Below are positions 41,262 to 52,808 of a DNA stretch of 64,000 nucleotides, one piece after another. The notes beneath the pieces were generated by a model. The model made no database searches. It saw only the letters and a program-made list of their open reading frames with translations, and had not been told where the DNA came from. The position numbers and the translations under genes were made by a program. Position 1 is the first letter of the stretch. Every line of letters begins with the position of its first letter. The stretch comes from Ascarosepion bandense (Eukaryota; Mollusca; Cephalopoda; Sepiida; Sepiidae): the NCBI GenBank assembly GCA_037127315.1, contig JBBBDQ010000754.1:2004001-2068000 (forward strand). The letters run 5' to 3'.

Positions 41262-41960
41262 CATCTAGACTTTCTTGATAAAACACAAAGAAGAATCAGC
41301 AAATTTATTAGTCCTGATCTAGCCGTGTTGCGCCAGTCACTTTCTCATTTCCGTAAGTTTACCTCTCTTTGCCTTTTCTATAAACACTTTAATGGTAGCA
41401 GTTCAGATGAACAACCCGCATCGTATCTAGACTTTAAGAATTTAAGCGCATTACTAGATTGATATTACTAGATTGTGGATGCGCGTTGTGGTGCAGTGGA
41501 TATCGGTCCATAACAAGAAATCGAAGAACCGAGTTCGAATTCCAGTTAAAATTTGTTACACTACTTTGCGCGGAAATATCGTTGGGAAATATCCATCTCT
41601 TCCATCCATCTATAGGTTAAATTATAGGATAGATTAGGCTCTATAATCTTGGTTGGCAAGTAGTCTAAAGCAGAATGTAATAGCAAAATACTGCAGGAAA
41701 ATCTTCTGCTCAGGCAATCATGTCCCTTTCGAGATATGATCACCCAAGCGTTGATCACGTATAGCACTCAAGTGACTAGTTTGGCAGCAAGGTCTCATCA
41801 ATTAACAGTTGAATTGGCTAGTTATAACCGCAAATCATATACTAAACATCGTCTTAACTCGCAATTCTCGTTTGTAAAACTCTCTTCTAGATCCAAGATT
41901 TCCAACCAAGTTTGATCTTCAAAAACTTAAATGCAATGTCAATTGATATCTAATGTTCAT
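41262..41960 (+). pseudogene. LINE-B C-terminal fragment, interrupted by SINE-1
   Basis: Left part 41262-41466: FLDKTQRRISKFISPDLAVL, RQSLSHFRKFTSLCLFYKHF and NGSSSDE. Right part 41784-41960: ARSHQLTVELASYNRKSYT and FQPS-DLQKLKCNVN. In uninterrupted copies these are adjacent (ACTAGATTGGCAACTAGGTC). The SINE-1 at 41475-41775 lies exactly between them. Confidence 0.75.
41475..41775 (+). mobile_element. SINE-1, full-length, inside LINE-B with target duplication
   Basis: It starts GTGGATGCGCGTTGTGGTGC (A-box GTGGTGCAGTGG), B-box GAGTTCGAATTCCAG, and ends GCACTCAAGTG. It is bounded by ACTAGATT (41467-41474) and ACTAGTTT (41776-41783), an 8-bp target duplication with one later change. A second ACTAGATT at 41453 suggests a further small duplication at the site. 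Confidence 0.85.
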
Positions 41961-42184
41961 TTGATTATTCTTCTATTGTTGTTGCTCCTAAATGTTGTTA
42001 CACTTTTCTCTTATTCAGTTTAGTAAATAAAACAAGCATCAGGCGTGTCTCTAAGTCTGTAACAATCTAACTCTAGTCGACCCTGAGTCTTGTAATTATT
42101 TAGCAAATTAATGAATGTGAAAAATGTTTAGTGTATCGTTCTTCGTACTGTATGTATTTTTGTTGTAATTAAATATATGCAGAA

Positions 42185-42640
42185 CTATCCATGATGTTTA
42201 TGCTGAAAACACAACCATTTACGCCTGTCTCGATAGTAAATCTGATCAGTTGGATAAGGTTGAATTAAAATGTTTGCTCTGACTACGTTTATTTTTTTTG
42301 CGCCCCGACAGCATGGATTTACTCATGCTACTAGACTGGCTTCTAGGTCCCACCCATTTACTGTCAAAACAGTCAAATCTTCTACTCTATCAGCTTCTTT
42401 TCTCGCAATTTTCTCCCGTGGAAATCCGGTCCGGATATTTGCTTCTCTGATAAAATCTCCAAAAGTTTAAATACAACATTACTGGTTTTCTATCTCTTTG
42501 ATTTCTATCTTTCTCCTATCCTTCCTTCGACATCACCTGTTGCTTGTTTTGTAACCTTGTTTTCTTTGTTTTTGTTTTTTCCTTTTCTCTCACTATAATC
42601 ATCTGTGCATCAAACGATTATTATAAAAGCGTTTACACAT
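42185..42640 (+). pseudogene. LINE-B-like fragment: RT catalytic box joined to C-terminus
   Basis: 42190-42275 reads VYAENTTIYACLDSKSDQLD, the RT motif with YADD degraded to YAEN. From 42305 it continues with HATRLASRSHPFTVK and a degraded SRG-P..F motif of the C-terminal region. The section between RT and C-terminus is deleted. The 3' end fades near 42640. Confidence 0.55.
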
Positions 42641-44057
42641 GTAATTTCTTTTGTTAGTATATGCATTGTTGTTTGTTTTATATTGATTGTTTTGTGTTAT
42701 TCAATTTTATCTGGACATCAATATTGTTTGTAAGATAGATCTTCCAGGATCCCGTCAATAATTCTTCTCTAAAGTGTTAATTCCCTAAACATAATGGTGT
42801 CTAAATATTTACCTATATACCTATATATATATATATATATATATATACCTATATATCTTGCAACACTTCATAAGCATCTCAAATTTACAGATTGTAAAAA
42901 GATGTTTTTTTGTTGAGAGATACTGTTTAATATTTTATTTATAAAGGAAAACAAAAAAAAAACAACTTTCATTTATGGGAAAAAAGTATATATTAATTCT
43001 CTTGCATTCAAAATCAAATTCATTGGTCATTTTGTATTGGTGCATTGTTTTAGGCTTTATTATATACTGTCTAGGTGAAGGTTGATAGAGTACAGATTTT
43101 TTTCGTGGCAGTATATCAAATACGTTGCCTCCATTTCCCTCCCCATTCAGTAATATGTTTGGCAGGCTTGATATTGCACGTAGAACCTCGACACGGATGA
43201 GATATCGTTGCTAACTGAACCCATTTAAGCAAGCAGGAGGGCTGGCATGAAGCCATGTGGCTTGTTTTTCCTTTCAGTCGCGTCTCTTTTGAATCAGCAT
43301 CTATGACAATCAAATTTCCCTTCCGGTCTGTCAGTCAACAAATCCATGAAACGGTCTACTCTCGAGATTTTTTTTCTCTTCGTATCAGTGGTCATCGTAA
43401 TGCGCCGAATATAAAGGAACCCCAGTGAGCCATTTGGTTTATTTGTCTGCTTAAGCGAATATTGCAGTATAGCTTCGATTTATGGAAAAATTAAAGGCCT
43501 GCTATGATTTTCTAGGGAAATAATTGGCAAAACAAAACAAAACTGTTTTCATGTCTATCGTATTGTGAAAAGACATTAAAAGTTTCCATATTTAAAATAA
43601 TAAGAAAATAAATTTGTCAGTCAATAAATGTTGAGAATGTAAAATTATTCTACATGTTAATGGCCAGGATTTTCTTTTAGTTGTATTTTTTATCGTTGTG
43701 ATTTGACCGAGGTTCATTCTGCCTGCTTTAGTGTAAAGGAAATTTGATCAAATGCAGTTTTCTAAACGGTTATTTTAATTTTTTGGGATTTATTGGTATT
43801 CTATTAAAATATACATTGGTCATATAAACCAGAATTCACTGACTGATAAATACATATTATTTAATATATTTCTACATGAAATTATTTGTCCTTTATATAT
43901 GGTATTTGTATGTCTGAACTTTATCAATTGCACTGCCCTATCATGAGTAAAACTTGTTCAGGCCAGTATATATTTCTTTATTCAAAACCAATTATGAGGC
44001 CGACATCATATATACATTGGATTTTATTGAAAAGATATTCTATTTTGAGTTTTCCTC

Positions 44058-44060
<3 letters not shown>
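42641..44060. other. Unassigned AT-rich DNA
   Basis: No gene or element recognised. A TA microsatellite is at 42822-42847. The 43100-43340 part is less AT-rich, with a 65-codon minus-strand frame that shows no motif I can identify. Confidence 0.4.
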
Positions 44061-44120
<60 letters not shown>

Positions 44121-44125
44121 ATGGT
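44061..44125. repeat. (TA)n(GA)n microsatellite
   Basis: TA run followed by about 13 GA units. Confidence 0.95.
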
Positions 44126-44258
44126 AACAAGTAAAGACAGAGAGATTTTATCTAATTAATATAAATTTTCAATTAGATAGAAATAGAGAGCTCAATGGAT
44201 ATTATCCCGAGGAAATACATTCAAAAGAAAACTCAACACATAATTAAAACTGACTCAT

Positions 44259-44261
<3 letters not shown>

Positions 44262-44302
<41 letters not shown>

Positions 44303-44385
44303 TTTAGAGCTCGTAACACTCGCCCGATGTTACTCCACTCAAACTCTCTCTGTCTCCCTCTCTCTCTGTCTCTCTCTCTATATAT
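44262..44385. repeat. (TA)n and (CT)n microsatellites
   Basis: TA run 44262-44300; CT-rich run 44345-44380. Confidence 0.9.
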
Positions 44386-44575
44386 GTATTTATTTATATA
44401 TAACGTAGAATACTTGTTATATAAGTCAGATAAATTCCGATAGAGACGAACGCAAAAGAACTCAATGTTAAATTTATTTATTTAATTTAACAGAATAATA
44501 TAATTTAGAAAAAATATTAGATATTCTACATTTTTATGGGTAATACGTATTTCGCCCGCAAACCATAAACCTTCT

Positions 44576-44580
<5 letters not shown>

Positions 44581-44610
<30 letters not shown>
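44581..44610. repeat. (TA)n microsatellite
   Basis: About 15 TA units. Confidence 0.95.
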
Positions 44611-44612
<2 letters not shown>

Positions 44613-45221
44613 CAACCTTCAATAAGTTCCGCATATTTTTAATGTTAAGTAATGGTTTATATAGTGTGAAATATGTCACTGAAAGTATTTACAATTGCTT
44701 GCCACTATTTTTTGGAAAATATTTTGATAGTATTTGAATTCTGCGTCGGAAAAACGATATGTTTTGAGGCTAACCACGAATTGATACATATTTTGACATC
44801 TTCACAAGAATGAAATGGAACATGTCTTCATGAAGTAATGCCGCCAATACTGTGACTTCAAACTCTTTCGGTGGCAGAGCGTTTTTTATCTTCAATATCA
44901 CTATTTTGAAGCGTCTAAACTAATCTTTTTTTTTCTCTCGGACAGATCATGTTCGTCATATATCTCAACAAGAATTCTGTGTGCTCCACCTCCAGATTTC
45001 TCTTGAATGAAAAAGTGATGTAAAATTCCCTGCAGTAGATAGCATGAAATCCGGCATGGTTAACTTTATAAAAAAACAAAGTTGTTTACACTTCGGGAAA
45101 ATGACACCCTGAAATTCAAGTATTCTTAAAGTGATCATTTAGAGATGCATTAACACCGGAAACTACATGCAGACAGTTCTAGGAACGCTATCTACTGCAA
45201 GAGATCGAAAACTTATTCAAG
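44611..45221. other. Unassigned DNA
   Basis: Nothing recognised. Confidence 0.4.
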
Positions 45222-45593
45222 ATCATTTACACGAGATACTAGATTAGCAAATAGTTCCCACCCTTTTACAGTTAAACAAATAAGATGTAACCGTAAATTC
45301 TACTCCAACAGCTTCTTTTCTCGCGCTTCCCGCCTGTGGAACTCCCTTCCACAAGTCTGCTTTCCCGACAGCTAAAATCTCCGGGTGTTTAAATGTAGGG
45401 TCAATAGACACCTCCTATCGCACTAACTACCAGTTATTCTCAGAACACTCTCATCTACCCAACCCTCATTCTCGTAATCCTTACCCGCCTATCACCCACC
45501 CTCTGCCATTTCCTATATTTAATCATCCTTTCTCTACTCTATGTAGCCCCCTGCGCAGTAATGGCAGTGACATGCCTTGCTCGGGGTGAAACG

Positions 45594-45632
<39 letters not shown>
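45222..45632 (+). pseudogene. LINE-B last coding part and 3' end, TA-expanded tail
   Basis: It reads TRY-ISK-FPPFYS-TNKMZ-like, then RKFYSNSFFSRASRLWNSLP and QVCFPDS-NLRVFKCRVNRHL, then the 3' UTR. The terminus TAATGGCAGTGACATGCCTT then GCTCGGGGTGAAACG leads into a TA microsatellite at 45596-45632 instead of a plain A-tail. Confidence 0.75.
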
Positions 45633-45634
<2 letters not shown>

Positions 45635-46214
45635 ATTGATTGATTGTTTAATTAGTTTCTTGTCATAATAAAATTAGACGAGTACACATTTGTATTAAAA
45701 AGTCTTCAATACAATTATATTTTAGAATTTTTGAATATTTTCTATTTGTAAACGAGTTATTACGCGACCAAGGTTTCTACCATGAGTGGTGTCTTCAGGC
45801 AATTTGCAATAACTGATTTTACCGTTTATCGTTTTTTAAGAACGCTCACCTAACGGTGTTTTTTTATTTTTTTTTAACGCACACATGGCAGGGAATTTTT
45901 GAACGCGCAATTTTTAAAATTACAAGGAATAGTTGTATGAACCTAAGAGGTACTTTTTAGTTTGGTTACACTTAGTCATAATTTCCGATCTTTCATTCAA
46001 CAGTTTTTGTTTGGGAATGGCATAATCTCTAATGTTTCTTTTCGGCACATAATTATGTATTTGGACAGCAATCTCCTTTTTTTTTTCTTTTTTATGATAC
46101 AGGTGATCAGCTCCTCCACATCTCCAGTTGTCTGGATCTCTTGACACCTATCCTATGTTACCCCTTTACCCCTCTCAAACTCTACTATGTCATTTAATTG
46201 ACAAATTTTATTTG
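45633..46214. other. Unassigned AT-rich DNA
   Basis: Long T-runs and short frames on both strands without known motifs. Confidence 0.4.
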
Positions 46215-47665
46215 TTTATTTCCTCTCCAAAACCTTGTCGTTGCTCATGTTCTGTCCATGATATCCGCAGCATCATTCTGTAGATTTCGATTTTTTTCAA
46301 CCCTTTCCTTCATCTCTGATGAGATTGTCTAGTTCTAGTTTCTATATTGAAGGGCAACCATGACGTAACAATCAAGAACTCTCTTCTTTCTTTTCGGCGA
46401 AAATTTTCCTGTCTCTCGATACTCGACTCAGCGTCGTGAATGCATTATTAGCCATACCAATGCGCCTTCAAATCTGAGGGTCTCACTTTTCTTTTTCTAT
46501 TAAAACATTTCCTAAATATCTAAACTCCTATACCTGCTTGATTTGAAAATCCCCCGCCAGTAGTTTTCATTTTGGTCTCCTCTTTATTGATGACAATGTA
46601 TTCAGTTTTCTTGTAGTTCATATGTAGTCCATTCTTTCCGCTTTCTTTAGTTACCTTTGTAGGAATTCTTGTAATTTCTTTTCCGTGTCTGTTATTATCC
46701 CTGATTCATCTGCGTCTCTTATATTGTTCAGATTATGGCTGGCAATGAGGGATCAGGAATTTTACTGTTCTCAGTATTATCTCGCCGTATAAGTTGTTTT
46801 TGTTTTAACCGTTTCACACTAAGCAAGGCGGTACCACCACTGATGCGCTGGAGGCTAAATCAGAGTAAACCTTTAGACAGCAGGAAAGTGAAGAGAAAGA
46901 CGAACCAGTTACACGGGGTGTCAGGAAAAGGGCAAGAGAAGGATGTGAACACAGTAGTGAATACAGTAGAGAAGGTAGAGAGAAAGAAAAAGAACAAGAT
47001 ACACGGGCTGATGTAGAAAGGGCTGGAGTTAAATGGATAAGAGATGGGAATTGACTTTGCATTTAAATTCCTGGAGGTTGTTGCTGTCAGTAAAGCAAGT
47101 ATATGGAAAGGAGTTCCACAGGAGGAAAGTGCTAGAAAAGAAGCTGGTGGAGTAGAATTGTCGCCTACATTTGGTTGATCTAACTGTATATGGGTAGGAC
47201 CTTGTTGCCAGTCTGGTTGCATGAGTAAATTCTTGTGGCGGAGGAACCAGTGACTTAAGTTCGTCGGAGTTTAATAGATTTGGGGAGAAGTCACATCGTT
47301 GTTTTACAACATTTTCTGTTGCTGAACTCAATTTCTGTAGGTATGCAGCTGTTTGCTGGCAATACTGTTCCTTGATTCTTTTTGTGTTTTTCTCGTATAT
47401 CTCAAAATTGTCCAACATCTCTATCAAGTTTTTAAGGCATATTTTGTCGAATTAATTTGCATGGTCTATAAAACACAGTTATACGTTCTGTATCTGAATT
47501 GCCTTTTCTGATGGCATTCGAAGCATAAATATTGCTTTCTTTGTTCCAATGACCATGACGAAATCGCAGTGTTTTTGTCCTTATTTCTGGCCTGATTCTG
47601 CAGCGAGCTCTATTCATCAGAATTCGGATGAGGAATTTTGTTATGTGATTTATAGTAGCTATAAG
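46215..47665 (-). pseudogene. LINE-A (RTE-like), long copy split by LINE-B
   Basis: The 3' part (46215-46796) holds degraded equivalents of the WTEHEQRQGFGEE region, thumb (EKR-VLDCYVMVALQY-N), QVZEFRYLGNVLIEKEK and NILRTVKFPDPSLPAIIZT blocks. The 5' part (about 47320-47665) holds MNRARCRIRPEIRTKTLRFR, GHWNKESNIYASNAIRKGNS and YRPCKLI, the RT segment seen at 14510 and 48600. Between them is a LINE-B of the same orientation. Both ends are truncated and frameshifts abound. Confidence 0.7.
46797..47315 (-). pseudogene. LINE-B inserted into LINE-A
   Basis: The 3' terminus is at 46797-46860 (TTTAACCGTTTCACACTAAG, CAAGGCGGTACCACCACTGA). Coding remnants include SDELKSLVPPPQEFTHATRL, ATRSYPYTVRSTKCRRQFYS, FFSSTFLLWNSFPYTCF and NNLQEFKCKVNSHLLSI, ending at a stop near 47029. 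It is 5'-truncated at SDELKS. Confidence 0.8.
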
Positions 47666-47670
47666 CCTAA

Positions 47671-48021
47671 CCTCCTAACTAGAAGATTATTACGCAGTAC
47701 CCGTCAGCTTCCGACGCGGACATACTAAATATACTACTGCTTCACTTCAGAGACTTGTATATATACTTTTTACTAACCTGTATTCCTGGACTACTAACCT
47801 TTGTTCAAGTTTGTATCCTTACGTCATTACACTTAATTTTCTATCTCAAATTCTGGGTGTGGTTCATTTATTTGTGCAGGTCCCATTCCCGCGATCCACA
47901 ACACCTGGACTAGTAATCTTCATTCAAGTCTGTATCCTTATATTAATACACTTATTTTCCATCTCATTTACTGGTCGTTGTTCATTTATTTGTGCGGGTC
48001 CCATTCCCGCGATCCACAACA
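47671..48021 (-). repeat. Repeat D, inverse copy, with 119-bp internal tandem duplication
   Basis: Read on the minus strand: TGTTGTGGATCGCGGGAATG (twice, 119 bp apart: + strand units at about 47785 and 47904), AAATGAGATGGAAAATAAGT, TAGTCCAGG, AAAAGTATATATACAAGTCT and TATGTCCGCGTCGGAAGC. The TG start, the TATA-like box and the compact size suggest an LTR. Only one other copy, at 34600-35495, is in the window. Confidence 0.6.
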
Positions 48022-48319
48022 GTTTATTACTTCGACATACATGTTTTCTTCACTAATTTAGAATCCAGTATTTTTTGCTTTTTGAGTTATCCTCTCTACA
48101 ACAATACCTAAACATTTAATGATGGAATTTCATAACTTTTCCCCAAATTCAGAGACAAGATCTGCAAGATAAACTCATGCGCGTTCTCTAATCATTACTG
48201 GACCGGGATTAAGGACGACTTTCAACGACCCTTTTTATGTATAGTAATCTATACATAAAAAGTTCCATTTTTCTGCCTTGTCATATTTGTTTAAGTTTTG
48301 AATTTATTTAATATTGTCA
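48022..48319. other. Unassigned DNA with a perfect hairpin
   Basis: At 48231-48244 CTTTTTATGTATAG is followed by TAAT and its exact inverse at 48249-48262, a 14-bp-stem hairpin. Confidence 0.6.
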
Positions 48320-49075
48320 TACTCTCCTTACGACTCTTGGGTATTACCATTCCCTAGGGTCCTGCTGCTTTGTTTCTATTCAGTTTGGCCAGTGATGCTT
48401 CCACTTTGGATTTTAATATTATTGGCTCGTCGGTGTTTTCCGTGTATTGTTGGTTGTTCTCTCTTTTTGTGTAAGATATCTTCCATATATTCTTCCCGTC
48501 GCTGAAGTATTTTCTTTTTCTCCATCAGGTACTTGGTTGAATGCCTTTGCGTAGTCTATGAAACACAAGTACACGTCCTTCTGCATTTGTATAATCCTTT
48601 CTGACAAAACATTCAAAGTATAAATATTGCATTTCTTGTTCCAGTGTCGTTGATGAAATCGCACTGTTCTTGTCTTATCTCTGGCCTGATTCCACTGCTC
48701 ACTCTATCCATCAAAATTCGAATGTTGAGTTTTGTCCTGTAACTCATTAAGCTGATTGTTTGATTGAATTCATATTTTTTTGTTCTTGGCTTCTTAGGTA
48801 GTGCTATGCAAATCGATCTTCTTAGGTCTTCCGCTATATCGTCACTGTCGTAGATTTATCGTCTAAGAATATTAGCATTTCTATTATAATAATGTCTGGT
48901 TCTGCTGCTTTGTTTCTATTAACTTCGGCCATTGCCGCTTCTACTCAAGATTTTAAAATATCCTGTCCATTGTTTTTTGTGTGTATTATCGGTTACTTTC
49001 TTTGGTCGTGGAAGCCATCTTTGGATTTTATACATTCTGTTGTTCAGCATGTCTTTTACTCAAATCAAGCTTGGT
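48320..49075 (-). pseudogene. LINE-A 5' RT portion, with duplicated segment
   Basis: Minus strand 48664-48480: MRFHQRHWNKKCNIYTLNVL, SERIIQMQKDVYLCFIDYAK, AFNQVPDGEKENTSATGRIY. This covers the start of the RT fingers and the catalytic aspartate box (FIDYAKAF). Upstream equivalents (NRVSSGIRPEIRQEQCDF) follow at 48670-48720. The segment GCTGCTTTGTTTCTATTCAG (48365) recurs in the same orientation at 48903, so about 60 bp are present twice about 540 bp apart. Confidence 0.7.
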
Positions 49076-49123
49076 TCCATTTAACAATGACTCCTGAAGT
49101 TCAGATTCAGAAAAATTGCATTT

Positions 49124-49325
49124 GCAAGGTTTCGTACCGGGCCTAAACGTAATTTCTGAAAGCGCTTATCGAGGGTGGACCAGAAACTGATCATCTCTGG
49201 TCGGGTCGGCGCGGTGAGGGGGGTATGATGTTGAAAGACCCGAAACCCCCTAGTGATCCTCGCGATGAAATCACTGACGACACCCTCTAGCGCCCCCATT
49301 ACGTTGCGTATGTTTGAAATCATTT
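49124..49325 (+). repeat. 5' direct repeat of the R2-like LINE (tail of an upstream copy)
   Basis: GGTTTCGTACCGGGCCTAAA, GAAAGCGCTTATCGAGGGTG, CTGATCATCTCTGGTCGGGT, GTATGATGTTGAAAGACCCG, GTGATCCTCGCGATGAAATC and GACACCCTCTAGCGCCCCCA. It matches 52910-53115 at about 90% identity. Confidence 0.85.
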
Positions 49326-49582
49326 TCCTGTTAAGCAGTGACTTTCGGGAAAGACTGAATGACAATTCAGGAATAGTCTGAAAGACAATTTTGAAAGACA
49401 ATTGACGGTAGGAGAGACTACAAAGATCACATGCTTGGGCTAGCAACCGAGTATGTCAAAATAAATGTGCTACAGACACAATTACAAGTAGACACTCCCA
49501 AGAGGTCCCGAGAGGGGGGAATGAGATCCCTAATTGGATAGATTTATCGGTTACGAACCATGGCTTACCACATCAATCGAAG

Positions 49583-49795
49583 TTGACTTGCCCCTGTGAC
49601 AGGAAATGTAAAGATATACGTGACCTGAAGATACATCAGACGAAAATGAAATGCATGACATGTATTGACAATCTGCAACGCACAAGATACTCTCCTGGTG
49701 AGACGCAGGAAGAGCAGGGCCAGGATGCACACCACAGTACCCAGTCCTTCCAAGTAGGGGTGAATATATCCAGCAACATAATTATCCAGCAATAA
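49583..49795 (+). pseudogene. N-terminal zinc finger of the R2-like LINE
   Basis: 71-codon frame opening with TCPCDRKCKDIRDLKIHQTK; C-x3-C-x9-H-x5-C. Related elements have C-x2-C before the R-x-C-K; here the first pair is shortened to C-P-C. Confidence 0.6.
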
Positions 49796-50746
49796 TAATC
49801 AAGTAATTTTCGGAAAAAGATCAAATGGCCTGCAACAGATACAAACTCTTGGCAAGTTTTTGATTTGGACGTCAGCGAGATCCTGACATTGATTTTTAAA
49901 GTCTCCGTTGATAAACGATTAGAAATTATGAGCAAAATAATCGTGAGCTTTGGAGCCGAACGATTTGGAAACAGTGAAAAAAAGTGGCGAATTGCACCAT
50001 GAATCGAAAAGAAAATCGAATTAAAAAACATAGAGCAGAAATAAAATCACAAAAAGAAACAATATAAAAATAAAAAGCCCGAAGAAAAAGATACCTTAAG
50101 AGAACTAAGAGACTCGATTCGATCGGATTTAAAAGCATTAAGAAGAGCCGAATGGCACCGCCGGTGGAGGAGAGAAAGAGCTCGGAAAAGAGCAGCCTTC
50201 ATATCCAATCCTTTCGGATTTACTTAACAATTACTGGGTGAAACCCGCAGTGGAACGCTAGAAAGTTGCACTGAGGAAATAAATGCTTTTCTCAAAGACT
50301 CCTTAAACGACCCCCACCAGCAGCAACAACTTGGCAAAAACCATCTACTTCTTACACCAGATCCTCCTTCAATTGATCTCGACATAGAACTACCTAGCTT
50401 GGTTGAATTGCGATTAGTGCTTAAAAAAGCTCGGTTTAGCTCCACTCCAGGCCCGGATGGAGTACCGTACTTAGTGTACAAAAGATGCGCAAAATTAAAG
50501 CGTATCCTATGGAAGTTACTGAAGGTCATTTGGAAGAGAGGGAAGATAGCAGACTAGTGGAAGTATTCCGAGGGGATATGGATCCCCAAAGAGGAAAACG
50601 CCAGGAAAACCAACCAATTCAGATATATTTCGCTGCTGAATATTGAAGGAAACATTTTCTTCAGCTTATTAAACAGTAGGCTGTCAAAATATCTAATAAT
50701 AAATAACTACATTGACACCTCTGTTCAAAAAGGAGGAGTCCCAGGC

Positions 50747-51370
50747 ATGCCAGGATGCATGGAACATACAGGGGCCATTACCCAACTACTAAAAGATGCC
50801 AAGGAAAAGAAGGGAGATATTGCAGTCCTCTGGTTAAACTTTAAGAATGCTTATGGGTCAATTCCCCATCGTCTAGTAGAAGAAGCTCTAATCCGGTATC
50901 ATATACCCACTGATTTCACCAAGCTCAGTTTAAACTACTATAAGGATTTTAGAATGAGGGCAGTAACAAAGACCTCAACTTTTGCGTGGCACAATCTTGA
51001 AAGAGGGATAATAACAGGCTGCACCATTTCAGCGACTCTCTTCGTATTATCAATGAATATGCTGATAAAAGCGGCTGAAGTGGAATGTCAAGGACCAGTC
51101 TCCAGATCCGGTGTAAGGCAACCACCGATTCGCACGTATATGGATGACATGACTATAACCAGCATGTCCGCCATTGAGGCAAGGCGGTTGCTGAAGGGCA
51201 TCGACGAACTCATCGACTGGGCGAGAATGAGTTTTAACGCTTCCAAATTACGTTCCCTAGTAATGAAGAAAGGTAAGCTTTCGAAAAACGAAAGATTTAA
51301 GCTCTTTGGAGATGACATTCCTACAATACATCAAAAGCCACTAAAGAGCTTAGGGAAGCAGTTCGATTAA
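50747..51370 (+). pseudogene. Reverse transcriptase core of the R2-like LINE
   Basis: It holds the RT palm: LNFKNAYGSIPH (motif A, with N-A in place of the usual D-A: N in FKNAYGS replaces the catalytic aspartate position of F-x-N/D-A-F/Y), GCTISATLFVLSMNML (motif B), YMDDMTI (motif C), then DWARMSFNASKLRSLVMKKG and the KPLKSLGKQFD thumb start. The methionine at its 5' end is internal; homologous sequence continues upstream past a stop. Confidence 0.8.
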
Positions 51371-52020
51371 ACTCTAAAATATTCAAGATCCGTAATATTA
51401 ACAAAGGAGAATCTAGAATGGTGGTTAATCAGGGTTGATAAGTCTGGCTTACCTGGATTTATCAACACGTCATAAAGCATGGATTTATCAACACGTCATT
51501 CTTCCAAAAATACTCTGGCCTGTAACTATGTATGATTTCACTTCCTCCACGGTAGAACTAATGGAAAGAAGCATAACATCACGACTACGTAGGTGGTTAG
51601 GTTTGCCATGATCTCTATGTAGCGCAGCGTTATACGGGAAAACAAACGCACTGAAACTCCCGTTTAAAAGCCTACACGAAGAATTTAAAGTAGCTAAAGT
51701 GAGAGCCACAATCCAATACAAGTGCTCGAAAGATCCCAAAGTAGCCGGTGCGGGAATATCAGTATATACAGGTATAAAATGGAACGCCTCGAAAGAACTG
51801 AATACAGCAAAAGAAAGAATCCGAGAAAAGGCAATACTAGGGAACCATAGCTACTGGACGCGCAGGCCTCGGGTTTTTTCCCTCAGGAAAATATGACAAA
51901 CTGCAAGGAAAAAAGAAAAGTCATCTTTTGCAGGAAGAAATCAGAAACGGCGAAGAAGAGAAAAGAATAGCAATCCAAGTCGGGATGAGACAGCAAGGGC
52001 CATGGACCTAATGGAGCTCT

Positions 52021-52371
52021 ATGTTGAAACGCCAAATCAAATGGTCCGAAATATGGCACAGTGACTTCAGATTAAAATTTCTGATTCGGGCAGTATATGA
52101 CACCCTGCCAAGCCCCACAAACTTACAATTATGGTATAAAACCCAGTCGCCAAATTGTTATCTTTGTGGGTGCAAAGGTACCTTAAAACATATCCTGAGT
52201 AGCTGTAAATCTGCACTTGCTGATGGGCGCTACAGGTGGCGCCATGACGAAATCCTAAAAGAGATCGTGAAAATAGTTCAAAATGCTATCAAAGAGAATG
52301 TTTACAACCCAGACACAAGGCAGATAAAATTTATTAAAGCAGGCTCGAAAATCCCCGAAATAGAAAGGTAA
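52021..52371 (+). pseudogene. Zinc knuckle segment of the R2-like LINE
   Basis: KWSEIWHSDFRLKFLIRAVY, DTLPSPTNLQLWYKTQSPNC, YLCGCKGTLKHILSSCKSAL, GRYRWRHDEILKEIVKIV. C-x2-C-x7-H-x4-C is complete. Confidence 0.8.
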
Positions 52372-52464
52372 ATCCAAACCTGCTATCTCCTGCAACAGAC
52401 TGGGAACTAAGGGCCGATATAGGCGCAAGATTGAAATTCCCAGAGCAAATAGCCATCACAAAAC

Positions 52465-52808
52465 TTCGCCCAGATATAGTTTTCTTCCCACATAATTTGT
52501 AGAAGATAGTCTTGTGGGAACTGACGGTCCCCTGGGAAGAAAACGCAGAGGAAGCTCATGAAAGGAAGAAGTTAAAATATGACGAACTGCTGGAGAGTTG
52601 CAGGGTTAAAGGCTGGAGGGCTAGCTGCACTCCTATAGAAGTGGGGACTAGAGGATATGCAGTAAGGTCTTTATGCAAAGCCTTAACAGATATTGGGATA
52701 GTGGGTGTAAAAAAAAGAAAAGCACTGAAGTCTATAACCGAAACAGCCGAAAGAACAGCTAATTGGTTATGGATCAAAAGAGAGAGTGCCTGGATTCCAA
52801 ATTGTTAG
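52465..52808 (+). pseudogene. Restriction-like endonuclease of the R2-like LINE
   Basis: RPDIVFF (52469), a TAG, then LWELTVPWEENAEEAHERKK, LKYDELLESCRVKGWRASCT and PIEVGTRGYAVRSL. The P-D...E-L-T-V-P-W-E order matches the PD-(D/E)XK nuclease of these LINEs. Confidence 0.8.

Noticed and set aside
43116..43313. 65-codon minus-strand frame
   Set aside because: No motif, no supporting context; kept as unassigned DNA.
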